From contig JAJYTZ010000004.1 in NCBI GenBank assembly GCA_021792775.1, forward strand, positions 1-46,688: a stretch of DNA of 46,688 nucleotides, read 5' to 3'. The translations under genes and the position numbers were made by a program. The notes under the pieces were generated by a model, which saw only the letters and a program-made list of their open reading frames with translations, searched no databases and was not told the origin of the DNA. Shown piece by piece: positions 33,004 to 40,409 of the stretch (its first letter is position 1; each line of letters begins with the position of its first letter). The DNA is from Microcaldota archaeon (GTDB lineage Archaea > Micrarchaeota > Micrarchaeia > Micrarchaeales > Micrarchaeaceae).

Positions 33004-33221
33004 TACTTCACCATTCCGGAGAGGTTCGCTATCTCGTTCGAGAGCACTGAAGTAAGGTTGCCTGCCCCTCCTGCGAACGGATGCAACGCAACCCCCTTTA
33101 GCTGCATCATCAAGGCTATCGCTATCACGACTATTATGCTCACTGCGGAGAGCATCATTATGTACTCAAGAGACCCTTGAGCCTTCTTTCTCTTTCCTGA
33201 TACAATTTTTGGTATCTTCAT
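33003..33221 (-). CDS. short prepilin, probable major pilin candidate
   Basis: The 72-residue protein has a longer basic N-terminal region (MKIPKIVSGKRKKA), then QGSLEYIMMLSA with glutamate at +5 and a hydrophobic helix. About 35 exposed residues remain. The KKA-QGSLEY site is the classical archaeal class III consensus. It is the first structural gene after the two TadC-like genes. Confidence 0.82.
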   Translation of the reverse strand: MKIPKIVSGKRKKAQGSLEYIMMLSAVSIIVVIAIALMMQLKGVALHPFAGGAGNLTSVLSNEIANLSGMVK

Positions 33222-33245
33222 GTTATCATCTAAGTATCATATCTA

Positions 33246-33998
33246 TCATATCATTGCACCAGCCAGCGTGGCGGAGAGCCTTAACGCAGTTATTCCGACA
33301 ATCGCGAACAGGCTCGCATACATGCTGCTTTTCACCTTGCTCTCCTTTCTGTACTGTCCAATATAGTTTGCAAATATTATGTAGCAGATAGCGGTAAGCA
33401 TTACCGCCTCATACCATCCCTCTGGAATCCCGCTGTTCGAGAAGCGGATCACATTTATCCCGATTCCGGCAAAGATGGGAAAGAAGAATGCAGCCCCCAT
33501 GCCAGTTATGAAGGAGCTATTGCTTATCGCCCCATGGCTCTTCAAATAGAGCGTGTCCTCCTCTCTCATCTCATCCCCGAATCTCTTCGCCTCGCAGATG
33601 AACATTGCAGAATCATTTCTTCTTACCGAATCTCTGAGCATCATCGCAAAACGGCTTGAACGTGCCGTCTCTTCACAGCATATGTCGTCCGCGTTGCCCG
33701 ACGCCTCATATCTCTCTATTGCGGATATGAGCGCTCTTCCCAGTTTGGTATCGGCATTTACTGCGCCTCTTACCATATCAAGTATCCTTCCACAATGTCC
33801 CTTCTTATCTACGATGCGCACTACTATTCCTTCTATCTCTGCATCAGGATAGCTATCCAATACTGTGCGCCTCTTCATAAGCAAAACAGCAGCGCCCCAT
33901 GCAACGAGGATAAATACCGGCAGATATATCGGTCCGAACGCTGCTGCAACCATGAATATCCCCCCTGTTATGTGCAATACCGCATGTTTAACTTCCAT
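33246..33998 (-). CDS. TadC/FlaJ-like platform protein, second half
   Basis: The 250-residue membrane protein has two N-terminal helices, a cytoplasmic helical region (TKLGRALISAIERYEAS...) and three C-terminal helices. Together with the preceding gene it gives the two-fold T2SF layout of archaeal FlaJ/TadC, which is normally a single protein. It overlaps that gene by 11 nt. T2SF similarity is weaker here than in the first half. Confidence 0.65.
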   Translation of the reverse strand: MEVKHAVLHITGGIFMVAAAFGPIYLPVFILVAWGAAVLLMKRRTVLDSYPDAEIEGIVVRIVDKKGHCGRILDMVRGAVNADTKLGRALISAIERYEASGNADDICCEETARSSRFAMMLRDSVRRNDSAMFICEAKRFGDEMREEDTLYLKSHGAISNSSFITGMGAAFFFPIFAGIGINVIRFSNSGIPEGWYEAVMLTAICYIIFANYIGQYRKESKVKSSMYASLFAIVGITALRLSATLAGAMI

Positions 33999-34698
33999 AA
34001 CTAACGCCCCTTATCTTAAAACCTAATACAGCAAGAGCACATGGCACAAAAATGAGAACCGAACAGATAAGCGCAAGTGCCGCATCAACAGAAAAGCTCA
34101 AAACAGAGTATCCAACAAAGCCAAGAAGTGCCAAAGACGGCACCACCGTCCCGCCGACCATATACGCTGTCGTATATCTTACCGTCTCTCCGGCCTTTCG
34201 CTCCATCAAAAGCCTGTGCTCATGCTCGAGCCTGTACAGTTCAGCACTCACAGATGCGCGGTCCGGCAGCCCAGAGTCCTTCCTCCCAATTCCGAGTAAC
34301 ACAATCGTGATCCTATCTCTACGATTTCCGCGGAGCGCCGCGACCGCTTCGTTATAGCTAAGCCCCATTTCCATAAAGCGGATAACGCGGCTGAATGCAT
34401 CTATTACACTATCTTCCCCGGCGCCGCTTATTGCAGTTTCAACCGCCTTATCAAACCTTATCCCTCTTCTCATAAAAATCTCCACTCTTTTAAGAATGGT
34501 GAGCAGGGATCTTCTATCGGCTGAGACACGTTCGACCGCCGCTTTTCTTGAACTGTACAGCGCAAGCGCCACAAAGGCGCACAGACCTGCGATTATCACA
34601 ACAGCATTACCGTAACCTCCTCCGCCGGAGAAGTTCCATATTGCCAAAGAGCCAGCCATTCCTAAAAACGGCACAATATACAATCCAATCTCTTTCAT
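33988..34698 (-). CDS. TadC/FlaJ-like platform protein with T2SF domain, first half
   Basis: The 236-residue protein has two N-terminal helices, then a T2SF-like cytoplasmic domain (LLTILKRVEIFMRRGIRFDKA ... MEMGLSYNEAVAAL ... LLGIGRKDSG), then two C-terminal helices. T2SF proteins form the inner-membrane platform driven by the secretion ATPase. Its ATG overlaps the ATPase stop by 4 nt. Confidence 0.78.
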   Translation of the reverse strand: MKEIGLYIVPFLGMAGSLAIWNFSGGGGYGNAVVIIAGLCAFVALALYSSRKAAVERVSADRRSLLTILKRVEIFMRRGIRFDKAVETAISGAGEDSVIDAFSRVIRFMEMGLSYNEAVAALRGNRRDRITIVLLGIGRKDSGLPDRASVSAELYRLEHEHRLLMERKAGETVRYTTAYMVGGTVVPSLALLGFVGYSVLSFSVDAALALICSVLIFVPCALAVLGFKIRGVSYGS

Positions 34699-36140
34699 TC
34701 AGGCACGCCCGTGTGTCTCTGTATGTACTCTTCTTCGCTCTCTCTTCCCTTCTTATGGATATTGGCTATCTCAATAGCCATATCCGCCATGCGGGAAATC
34801 GCCTCTTTTTTCCCAAGCACATTTATGTCTGCGAACCTGCACAGCGCCTTCGAACTGAACACAGCGGCCTTTGCCTGTTTTCCCTGCCTGAATATCTGCG
34901 TTGCTTCAAAAGCCCTCATGTCGGATGTTTCCATGTTCTCTCCCCACCTGTATTCGACTATCTCATCAACCTTCCTTATCCCATTAAGCTCTTTCATGAA
35001 GACGCAAATGTCCAGCATGCTTATCAGGGCGGGTTCGACAGCCATTGGCTTAGTTTTCATCCTTGTTACTACGTCTATTGCGGAGTTGCTGTGTATTGTT
35101 GTCATGAACTGAACCCCTATGTTGGCTCCGAACATTACCTCATTTGCTTCCGCTCCCCTTATCTCGCCTATGATAAGTTGGTCTGGTCTAAGCCTCAGTG
35201 CATTAATGACCTGACCGCTGATGCTTCCATTTCCATGTTTCCCATAACCCCTGAGATGCACAGAATCCAGCATCTCACCAAATCCAGATAGCTCCCCAAG
35301 TTCCTCCTCTATAGTTATTATTCGCTCCGTTCTCGGAATGAGTTTGGCGCATGCCCTGAGCATAGTTGTCTTTCCGGATGCAGGCGCTCCGGCAAAAATT
35401 ATGCTGCATCCTCCCTCTACTGCCATCCTTATGTAGGCCAACTCCTCCGGAGTTACAGTGCCAAGCTCTATCAGGTGCGCAAGTCCGATTGCCGCAACCT
35501 TTACGAGCCGGATAGAAGCCACACCTCCGCTCTCAGAGTAAGGAGATGTCTGGGCATGTACTCTTGATCCATCGTAAGCCTGCGCGTCTATTATCGGAGA
35601 ATCGGCTCCGAACTCTTTGTTCGTCTTGTATATGAGCCTGTTTATCATGAACCTAAACCTCTCCTCCGAAGAAAACTTTAGGTTTGTCATGCACAACCCG
35701 TATACTGAATGGTAAACAGAGATTCTGCCTGTCGGGGAGTTTATCATTATCTCCTCTAAGCCATCCTTATTGTCAAGTATCATGCTCAGAGCTCCGCATC
35801 CTGCTATCTCATGCGCCACTATATAAGGGATCGCGCTTCCAGCGCCAACCATCTTAGAAGCGATATCCATTACAAGTTGGATGCTGTTGCCCTGGCCTAC
35901 ACTCCTGACCAATCCAGAAGATATGATTTCATCCTTTATCTTACAGGCGTCTCTTTCCTCCTGTGCAGTAAGCGCCGGAATCATCACCGAGTATAACCTT
36001 TTTCCGCCCTTTTCCCCTATTGCCACGGCTCCAATTCTTTCAAGTATCTGCTCGGGATACTCTTTGATTAGCACAGTGCCGATCCTTTCCGACACGGCTG
36101 GCCTTACCTCCTTTCCCCTCCCAATCAGAGACAGCTTCAT
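34695..36140 (-). CDS. VirB11/TadA/FlaI-type secretion ATPase
   Basis: The 481-residue hexameric ATPase would power pilus assembly. It has GAPASGKTTML as Walker A (~residues 250-257), an aspartate box (IITIEEELGEL), the RPDQLIIGEIRGAEA Walker B segment and a histidine box (QFMTTIHSNSAIDVV). The N-terminal 200 residues match the archaeal TadA/FlaI region. It is the first gene of the ten-gene operon, behind a TATA box bracketed by direct repeats. Confidence 0.92.
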   Translation of the reverse strand: MKLSLIGRGKEVRPAVSERIGTVLIKEYPEQILERIGAVAIGEKGGKRLYSVMIPALTAQEERDACKIKDEIISSGLVRSVGQGNSIQLVMDIASKMVGAGSAIPYIVAHEIAGCGALSMILDNKDGLEEIMINSPTGRISVYHSVYGLCMTNLKFSSEERFRFMINRLIYKTNKEFGADSPIIDAQAYDGSRVHAQTSPYSESGGVASIRLVKVAAIGLAHLIELGTVTPEELAYIRMAVEGGCSIIFAGAPASGKTTMLRACAKLIPRTERIITIEEELGELSGFGEMLDSVHLRGYGKHGNGSISGQVINALRLRPDQLIIGEIRGAEANEVMFGANIGVQFMTTIHSNSAIDVVTRMKTKPMAVEPALISMLDICVFMKELNGIRKVDEIVEYRWGENMETSDMRAFEATQIFRQGKQAKAAVFSSKALCRFADINVLGKKEAISRMADMAIEIANIHKKGRESEEEYIQRHTGVPE

Positions 36141-36160
36141 ACCAACACTACAAGGTTATT

Positions 36161-36190
36161 TACTTTAGTAAATATTTAAATACTTTAGTA
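36161..36190. promoter_or_regulatory. pilus operon promoter: TATA box between two TACTTTAGTA repeats
   Basis: TACTTTAGTA occurs at 36161-36170 and again at 36181-36190, exactly 20 bp (about two helical turns) apart. Each copy has TACT/AGTA half-sites. Between them AATATTTAAA is the TATA box for the minus-strand operon, about 36 nt before the ATPase ATG. The design fits a dimeric repressor occupying both sides of the TBP site. Confidence 0.6.
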
Positions 36191-36224
36191 TAATGTCAAA
36201 TTAGGGGAAGGGGAGCACTTTTAT

Positions 36225-36257
36225 GCAGATAAAAGGAAAGATAGGCAGATAAAAAGG
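36225..36257 (+). repeat. second 20-bp-spaced direct repeat, before the regulator-like gene
   Basis: GCAGATAAAA occurs at 36225-36234 and at 36245-36254, also with a 20-bp period. They lie immediately upstream of the ATTATAAAC box (36258-36266) that would serve the plus-strand gene at 36287. They may be a control site for that gene or a chance AT-rich repeat. Confidence 0.4.
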
Positions 36258-36286
36258 ATTATAAACATTGATGGACAAAGATGCAC

Positions 36287-36616
36287 ATGGTTTCAAAAAA
36301 AGATAGGAACAAGGATGAGATTTGGGCTCTTAGAAAGATACTAAGCAGGCCGAACTATGCTGTGCTGAATCTCCTGCTCCAGAAATCGCCGAGGGCCACA
36401 AAGGAGCTTTATTCTGTATTGGAGAAGGAGTTTACGCGCAAGACGCTTATAATAGCGCTGCGAGAGCTCTCGCTGGAGCTGAATGCGATACAGCCAACAC
36501 ACATAAGGACCTCGAATGGCTATGGATTGGGTTACAGGATAAACCCCAAACTCAAGGAGATAATAAAATTAGTGCAAAAGTCAGCGAAGGTAATAGAGGG
36601 CATACACTCTCCCTAA
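36287..36616 (+). CDS. putative winged-helix-type DNA-binding regulator
   Basis: The 110-residue, basic, helical protein (109 if counted after Met) has a pattern consistent with a winged helix. NYAVLNLLLQKSPRATKELYSV looks like helices 1-2, RKTLIIALRELSLEL like the recognition helix, and GYGLGYRINPKLKEI like the wing and helix 4. ATG 36281 is also possible, but 36287 is about 25 nt from the TATA-like box. It is divergent from the pilus operon across 146 bp containing both repeat pairs, so it may regulate it. Confidence 0.65.
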   Translation: MVSKKDRNKDEIWALRKILSRPNYAVLNLLLQKSPRATKELYSVLEKEFTRKTLIIALRELSLELNAIQPTHIRTSNGYGLGYRINPKLKEIIKLVQKSAKVIEGIHSP

Positions 36617-36659
36617 CCGAAAGTCTAATATAATAACCTGCCTAACCTATTTTTTGTGT

Positions 36660-36744
36660 GCCTTGGTGGTGTAACGGCTAGCACGAAAGACTGTGGATCT
36701 TTAAGTCCGGGTTCGATACTTTTGCGAAAATCCCGGCCAAGGCC
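36660..36744 (+). tRNA. tRNA-His(GTG) with a 13-nt intron in the T-loop (59/60)
   Basis: Acceptor arms GCCTTGG/CCAAGGC pair perfectly. D-stem is GTGT/GCAC. Anticodon stem AAAGA/TCTTT encloses CTGTGGA, anticodon GTG. T-stem is CCGGG/CCCGG, with 20 nt between its arms. A bulge-helix-bulge forms from TTCG/CGAA flanked by bulges ATA and AAT; cutting gives loop TTCGATT and removes 36718-36730. C73 is the histidine discriminator. The base before position 1 is T, so the usual G-1 is not encoded. CCA is not encoded. A TATA-like TAATATAATAA (36626-36636) lies about 28 nt upstream. Confidence 0.93.
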
Positions 36745-36745
36745 T

Positions 36746-38248
36746 TCAAAATAAGCGGACTGCGATAAATCTCATTATCTTCTTTATCGTGTTGGTGAAA
36801 GGGCTTGTGTTTCTCTTTATATCCCTTATCATCGTTTTGTAGATCACCTTCTCCTGGGCATCAAGCTTCCCTTCCTTCTCGGTAATCTGTTTCTTCCCGT
36901 TTACAACCTGCGTTTCTGTCTTGCTTATTACCTCCTTCTTCACCATCGCATACCACTCATCGAGCGAACTTCCCCTGAAGTCTTTCTCTCTCATGATCGA
37001 AAATATGTCGCTATTGGAAAGTTTTCTCTCTTTTTGGTGGGAATACTCGTGAAGGAGAGGAAGCATGACTCCCCTATCGCATATGTGCTGTATGTCCGCA
37101 GGAGCATAGCCCATTGTTGCGCGTGCCAATCTTCCATAGCTGAGTCTGCCCTTTAGCGTCTTATCGGTGTAAAACCTGAACAACCCTCTCCTATCCCAAT
37201 AGTTTGGCGGCGGTATGTACAGCGCATCGCTGAATCTCCCGCTCCTCTTGAGCGCAGGGTCTATATCCCACGGGTTGTTTGTAGCGCCTATGACAAAAAG
37301 GCCGCCTGGGTTCTCTTCCAATCCATTCATCTCGACAAGGAACTGGTTTACGGCGAGCCTCATCGAATTTCCGCTGCTTTCGTTGCCCCCACCGCCGCCG
37401 CGTTTAGCGCCGAGCGCATCCATCTCGTCAAAGAAGACTATGCATGGAGAGTTCTTCCTTGCTTGCTCAAATATTGCATGAAGGTTCTTTTCCGTGTTGC
37501 CTGTGTACATATCCACTATCTGGTTTATCCTGGCTATTATGACATTGGCATTAGCCTCTCCCGCTATCGCATTTACTATATATGTCTTTCCGACTCCTGG
37601 CGGTCCGTAGAGTAACAGCCCGACGCCCTGCTTCTTTCCATACTTTTTGAAAAGGTCGGGTCTCTCTATCGCAAGGACAACATTGTCATGGAGATAATCC
37701 TTTACCCTCTTAAGCCCGATTACGCTGTCAAATTTCATGGTAGACTTGTAGAACGCGACCCTCTTTATCTGGCCATCCTGTATCATCTCGACGTTTTCGC
37801 CAGCTTTCTGTTCTTGTTTCTGCACCTGTCCAGAACCCGAATCAATCTTCATCAATCCCTCTATATGCTCTATCCTAGACTTCGCTTCTTGATAGCTGGG
37901 GTTTATCGTAAGCGATTTTTTGTACCATTGGAGAGCCTCCATCATCTCATTGTTCGATTCCAGTATGTCCCCGTAAAGGAGCGGCGCATCTGCGCTGTCG
38001 GGTTGCAACTCCATTACCTTCTCAAGGTCTTTCTTCGCTTCTTCGAAGCGTTTGTTGACGCGTTCGGCGAGCGCCCTGTTAAAATAAGCGTCGGCATATC
38101 CTTTGTCGGCCTCTATGGCTTGCGTGAACTCCGTTACCGCTTCGTCGAAAGAGTTAGCCTCGAATAGAGAATTACCCTTTTTCCAGTGCTCTTTGGCGGA
38201 AGGATCGACCGATTTGACTCCAACGTTAGGATCTATCTGCTGCGCCAT
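36746..38248 (-). CDS. AAA+ ATPase with N-terminal TPR repeats
   Basis: The 500-residue protein fuses about three TPR units (residues ~18-132, e.g. GNSLFEANSFDEAVTEFTQA) to a single classic AAA domain. The domain has Walker A GPPGVGKT (~213-220), Walker B VFFDEMDALG (~268) and arginine-finger region RSGRFSDALYIPPP. The core resembles Vps4/katanin/ARC-like AAA proteins. A lysine-rich C-terminal tail of about 90 residues follows. TPRs would bind a partner or substrate; the substrate is unknown. It lies 8 nt after RNase HI on the same strand and may be co-transcribed. Confidence 0.88.
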   Translation of the reverse strand: MAQQIDPNVGVKSVDPSAKEHWKKGNSLFEANSFDEAVTEFTQAIEADKGYADAYFNRALAERVNKRFEEAKKDLEKVMELQPDSADAPLLYGDILESNNEMMEALQWYKKSLTINPSYQEAKSRIEHIEGLMKIDSGSGQVQKQEQKAGENVEMIQDGQIKRVAFYKSTMKFDSVIGLKRVKDYLHDNVVLAIERPDLFKKYGKKQGVGLLLYGPPGVGKTYIVNAIAGEANANVIIARINQIVDMYTGNTEKNLHAIFEQARKNSPCIVFFDEMDALGAKRGGGGGNESSGNSMRLAVNQFLVEMNGLEENPGGLFVIGATNNPWDIDPALKRSGRFSDALYIPPPNYWDRRGLFRFYTDKTLKGRLSYGRLARATMGYAPADIQHICDRGVMLPLLHEYSHQKERKLSNSDIFSIMREKDFRGSSLDEWYAMVKKEVISKTETQVVNGKKQITEKEGKLDAQEKVIYKTMIRDIKRNTSPFTNTIKKIMRFIAVRLF

Positions 38249-38256
38249 GTTCCCAC

Positions 38257-38676
38257 TTACCGCTTCATCTTTGAATCAAGAAATATATTAAGCTCTTTGT
38301 CAACTTTCACAATCATCCCAGACTCTCTGGAAAGGTTCGCAAAGCTTACCTTGCCTATCTTTCTGACCGCTTCCTTCACGACAGCATGCATCTTCGAAAG
38401 CTGCTCTGATTTGACCTTATACAAACCATTGATCTGTTTTACCACGAGTTCGCTGTCGGAGAATAACTCTACCTCTGTGTTACTCTCGAGGTTGGCTTCG
38501 CACCATCTTAGTGCAATGATAATTGCCATGTATTCTGCATAGTTATTGGTATGTACCCCATTATACCTAACCATCTTTTTTATTGTCCTCTCGCCTTCCA
38601 GCACAATGAAGCCGGAGGCGCTGATTCCTGGGTTGCCTCTTGCAGCTCCGTCAGTATAGACAGCTACGCGCATCAA
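38257..38676 (-). CDS. rnhA: ribonuclease HI
   Basis: The 139-residue nuclease cleaves RNA in RNA-DNA hybrids. Active-site residues are D9 (VYTDGAARGNPG), E48 (NNYAEYMAI) and D74 (LFSDSELVVKQ). The fourth acidic position is less clear: the usual R-E-x-N-x-x-A-D pattern is replaced by SRESGMIVKVD with two extra residues. A weak overlap of function with RNase HII cannot be judged here. It is co-directional with the TPR-AAA gene. Confidence 0.92.
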   Translation of the reverse strand: MMRVAVYTDGAARGNPGISASGFIVLEGERTIKKMVRYNGVHTNNYAEYMAIIIALRWCEANLESNTEVELFSDSELVVKQINGLYKVKSEQLSKMHAVVKEAVRKIGKVSFANLSRESGMIVKVDKELNIFLDSKMKR

Positions 38677-38713
38677 TGCACCAATTTAAAATATATCTGT
38701 TAGATATTTATTT

Positions 38714-39325
38714 ATGCGTGACATATCCGCAGAAGATGGAAATACCATTGTAAGGGCAGCACGCCTCTCTATAGAGTCGATGTTTTCGAAAGGGAGCCAA
38801 GCGGAAAAAGAGCTGGAACAGATGCTCTTGCACAAGGTATTTGATATAAAGGCAGGGGTTTTCGTAACCTTATGCCATTACCATACCAATGAGCTAAGGG
38901 GGTGCATAGGCTTTACTGAGCATTCAAATGAGATAAGAGAAACGATTGTTGATGCTGCGCGAGCCGCGGCTTTCGAAGATGGAAGGTTCGTTCCGGTGTC
39001 AAAGGCAGAGATAGGCGAGACAATCGTTGAGGTAAACCTCCTATCAGAAGCGAAGCCATTGCCACAAACTCCGACTGGCAGAAAGAATTCGGTAAAGATT
39101 GGGAAGGATGGACTGATAGTTGAATATGGAATATACAGGGGATTGTTACTTCCGTCGGTTGCGACTGAGAACGGCATGGGAAAGGAAAAATTCCTTGAGG
39201 CTGTTTGCGAGAAAGCAGGCCTAAACAAAAACTACTGGATGCAAAAGAACGTAAATATCAGAAAGTTCGAGACTCAGATATTTAAAGAGGAAAGTCCAAA
39301 TGGGAAGGTCATCGAAGTAAAGTAG
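38714..39325 (+). CDS. AMMECR1-domain protein
   Basis: The 203-residue protein has the hallmark LRGCIGF motif (~residue 60) and the FEDGRFVPVSKAEI and LLLPSVATENGM segments of the AMMECR1 family. The family is universal in archaea and eukaryotes but its biochemical function is unresolved; archaeal members are often next to radical-SAM/AmmeMemoRadiSam genes, which are not seen here. Its stop codon directly precedes tRNA-Ile. Confidence 0.93.
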   Translation: MRDISAEDGNTIVRAARLSIESMFSKGSQAEKELEQMLLHKVFDIKAGVFVTLCHYHTNELRGCIGFTEHSNEIRETIVDAARAAAFEDGRFVPVSKAEIGETIVEVNLLSEAKPLPQTPTGRKNSVKIGKDGLIVEYGIYRGLLLPSVATENGMGKEKFLEAVCEKAGLNKNYWMQKNVNIRKFETQIFKEESPNGKVIEVK

Positions 39326-39414
39326 GGGCCCGTAGCTTAGCCTGGTTGGAGCGCCCGACTGATAACAACTTATCGGAAATCGGGAGGTCAGGAGTTCAAA
39401 TCTCCCCGGGCCCA
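39326..39414 (+). tRNA. tRNA-Ile(GAT) with a 14-nt intron at 37/38
   Basis: Acceptor arms GGGCCCG/CGGGCCC pair fully. D-stem is GCTT/GAGC. Anticodon stem CCCGA/TCGGG encloses 21 nt; removing 39365-39378 leaves CTGATAA, anticodon GAT (39361-39363). The 4-bp helix CTGA/TCGG with 3-nt bulges TAA and AAA supports the cut. T-stem AGGAG/CTCCC has one A-C mismatch at 49-65. A73 follows; CCA is not encoded. The tRNA begins directly at the base after the AMMECR1 stop codon. Confidence 0.94.
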
Positions 39415-39513
39415 CCTCAGTGATGGGGTTATATATGGAACTGACATTTTGCATCACTAACTCAAGACTGCTCTTAATGTTTGGTACCACACCAAAAGGC
39501 TTTAATATGATTA

Positions 39514-39530
39514 GTTACCTAATAGGTAAC
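39514..39530. promoter_or_regulatory. palindromic operator of the AbiEi-like gene
   Basis: GTTACC-TAATA-GGTAAC is a perfect 6-bp inverted repeat directly before the ATG at 39532 and downstream of an AT-rich TATA-like sequence (TTTAATATGATT, ~39501-39512). AbiEi antitoxins repress their own promoters through inverted repeats, so this is a likely autoregulatory site. Confidence 0.55.
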
Positions 39531-39531
39531 C

Positions 39532-40152
39532 ATGACAGTAGAGATACCGCCGTATGGGTTAAAGGCGTACGCATTGTTTTTTACTAGGCACGGTTTGCAC
39601 GAGGAATTCAGCCAGTCTGACTTGGATTGGTTAGTAAGACAAAGCATGAAAAAGAAAATCTTTTCCGTATTGTTAAAATCTGGCTGGATAAAAAAGAAAT
39701 CCAGAGGAACTTATGTATGCGTAAGCCCAGATCGGGCAGTAAAAGGGTTATTGGATTTTAAAGTGCCCAATATAATGAAAATTTCAGAACGCCCATACGC
39801 ATTTACCGGCTTATCGGCCATTGAGATCTGGAGTGATTATTCATATGTCCAAAGAGGCATAGAAAAGTCCCCATATTTTGTTAATGTGTTAAAAAAAGAT
39901 TTAAAATATTGGAAATCATTTTTTAACAAGAATGCCATATCGTTTTACATAAACGAAGGAGCGACAATAGGCGAGTATGTGATATTAAAGCCGGTAGACA
40001 TCTTGCAACCGATTGAAAAAGACGGGTTTAAAGTAATCAATTTAACCAAAACCGAGAAATTGGCAGAAAAGAATGAGGCATATTCATACGCATACAAATA
40101 CATAAGGGAGAAATATGGATCCGCTAGAAATAAGGGAAAACAAGGTTTTTGA
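39532..40152 (+). CDS. AbiEi-like antitoxin/transcriptional regulator
   Basis: The 206-residue protein has an N-terminal winged-helix region (SDLDWLVRQSMKKKIFSVLLKSGWIKKKSRGTY split over residues ~28-60) followed by a larger domain with AFTGLSAIEIWSDYSYVQRG. This is the layout of AbiEi-type antitoxins, which silence nucleotidyltransferase toxins of AbiE systems. Base composition is visibly more AT-rich than neighbouring genes, consistent with transfer. Its 3' end overlaps the start of a broken AbiEii-like toxin frame. It sits between two tRNA genes. Confidence 0.7.
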   Translation: MTVEIPPYGLKAYALFFTRHGLHEEFSQSDLDWLVRQSMKKKIFSVLLKSGWIKKKSRGTYVCVSPDRAVKGLLDFKVPNIMKISERPYAFTGLSAIEIWSDYSYVQRGIEKSPYFVNVLKKDLKYWKSFFNKNAISFYINEGATIGEYVILKPVDILQPIEKDGFKVINLTKTEKLAEKNEAYSYAYKYIREKYGSARNKGKQGF

Positions 40153-40286
40153 AACCCTGCGCAAGTTAAACAAGCTCGATTTTGTCATAGTTCAGGGATG
40201 GGTTACAAGGTGTCTATGACATGCTTGATAATCAAATGTTTGAAAGAAGCACAAAAGCGATTCTTGCGCTCGGCGATCAAAAGTAA
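40115..40286 (+). pseudogene. remnant of an AbiEii-like nucleotidyltransferase toxin
   Basis: ATG 40115 opens a frame (MDPLEIRENKVFETLRK..., ending LDFVIVQGWVTRCL) whose LDFVIVQG segment matches the start of the nucleotidyltransferase strand normally read as VIVGGYA. It stops at 40217-40219 after 34 codons. In another frame MLDNQMFERSTKAILALGDQK ends at TAA 40284-40286 and looks like the original C-terminus. The middle, including the catalytic GS...DxD region, is missing. The overlap with the AbiEi-like gene is that of an intact AbiE operon, so this reads as an internal deletion. Confidence 0.6.
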
Positions 40287-40409
40287 ATACATCCTATAAG
40301 AAAATGTAAACCTATCCATGACATCATTGTTTCGACTACAAAACAGGATATGTATTTGAGTGAGTTATATATAATGGAACTTGACTATCTACACAAGATT
40401 ACATGAAAA

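Noticed and set aside
39221-39490. 89-residue minus-strand frame (...GPGRFELLTSRF...)
   Set aside because: It is the antisense translation of tRNA-Ile and flanks, a well-known type of false protein; no independent coding signal.
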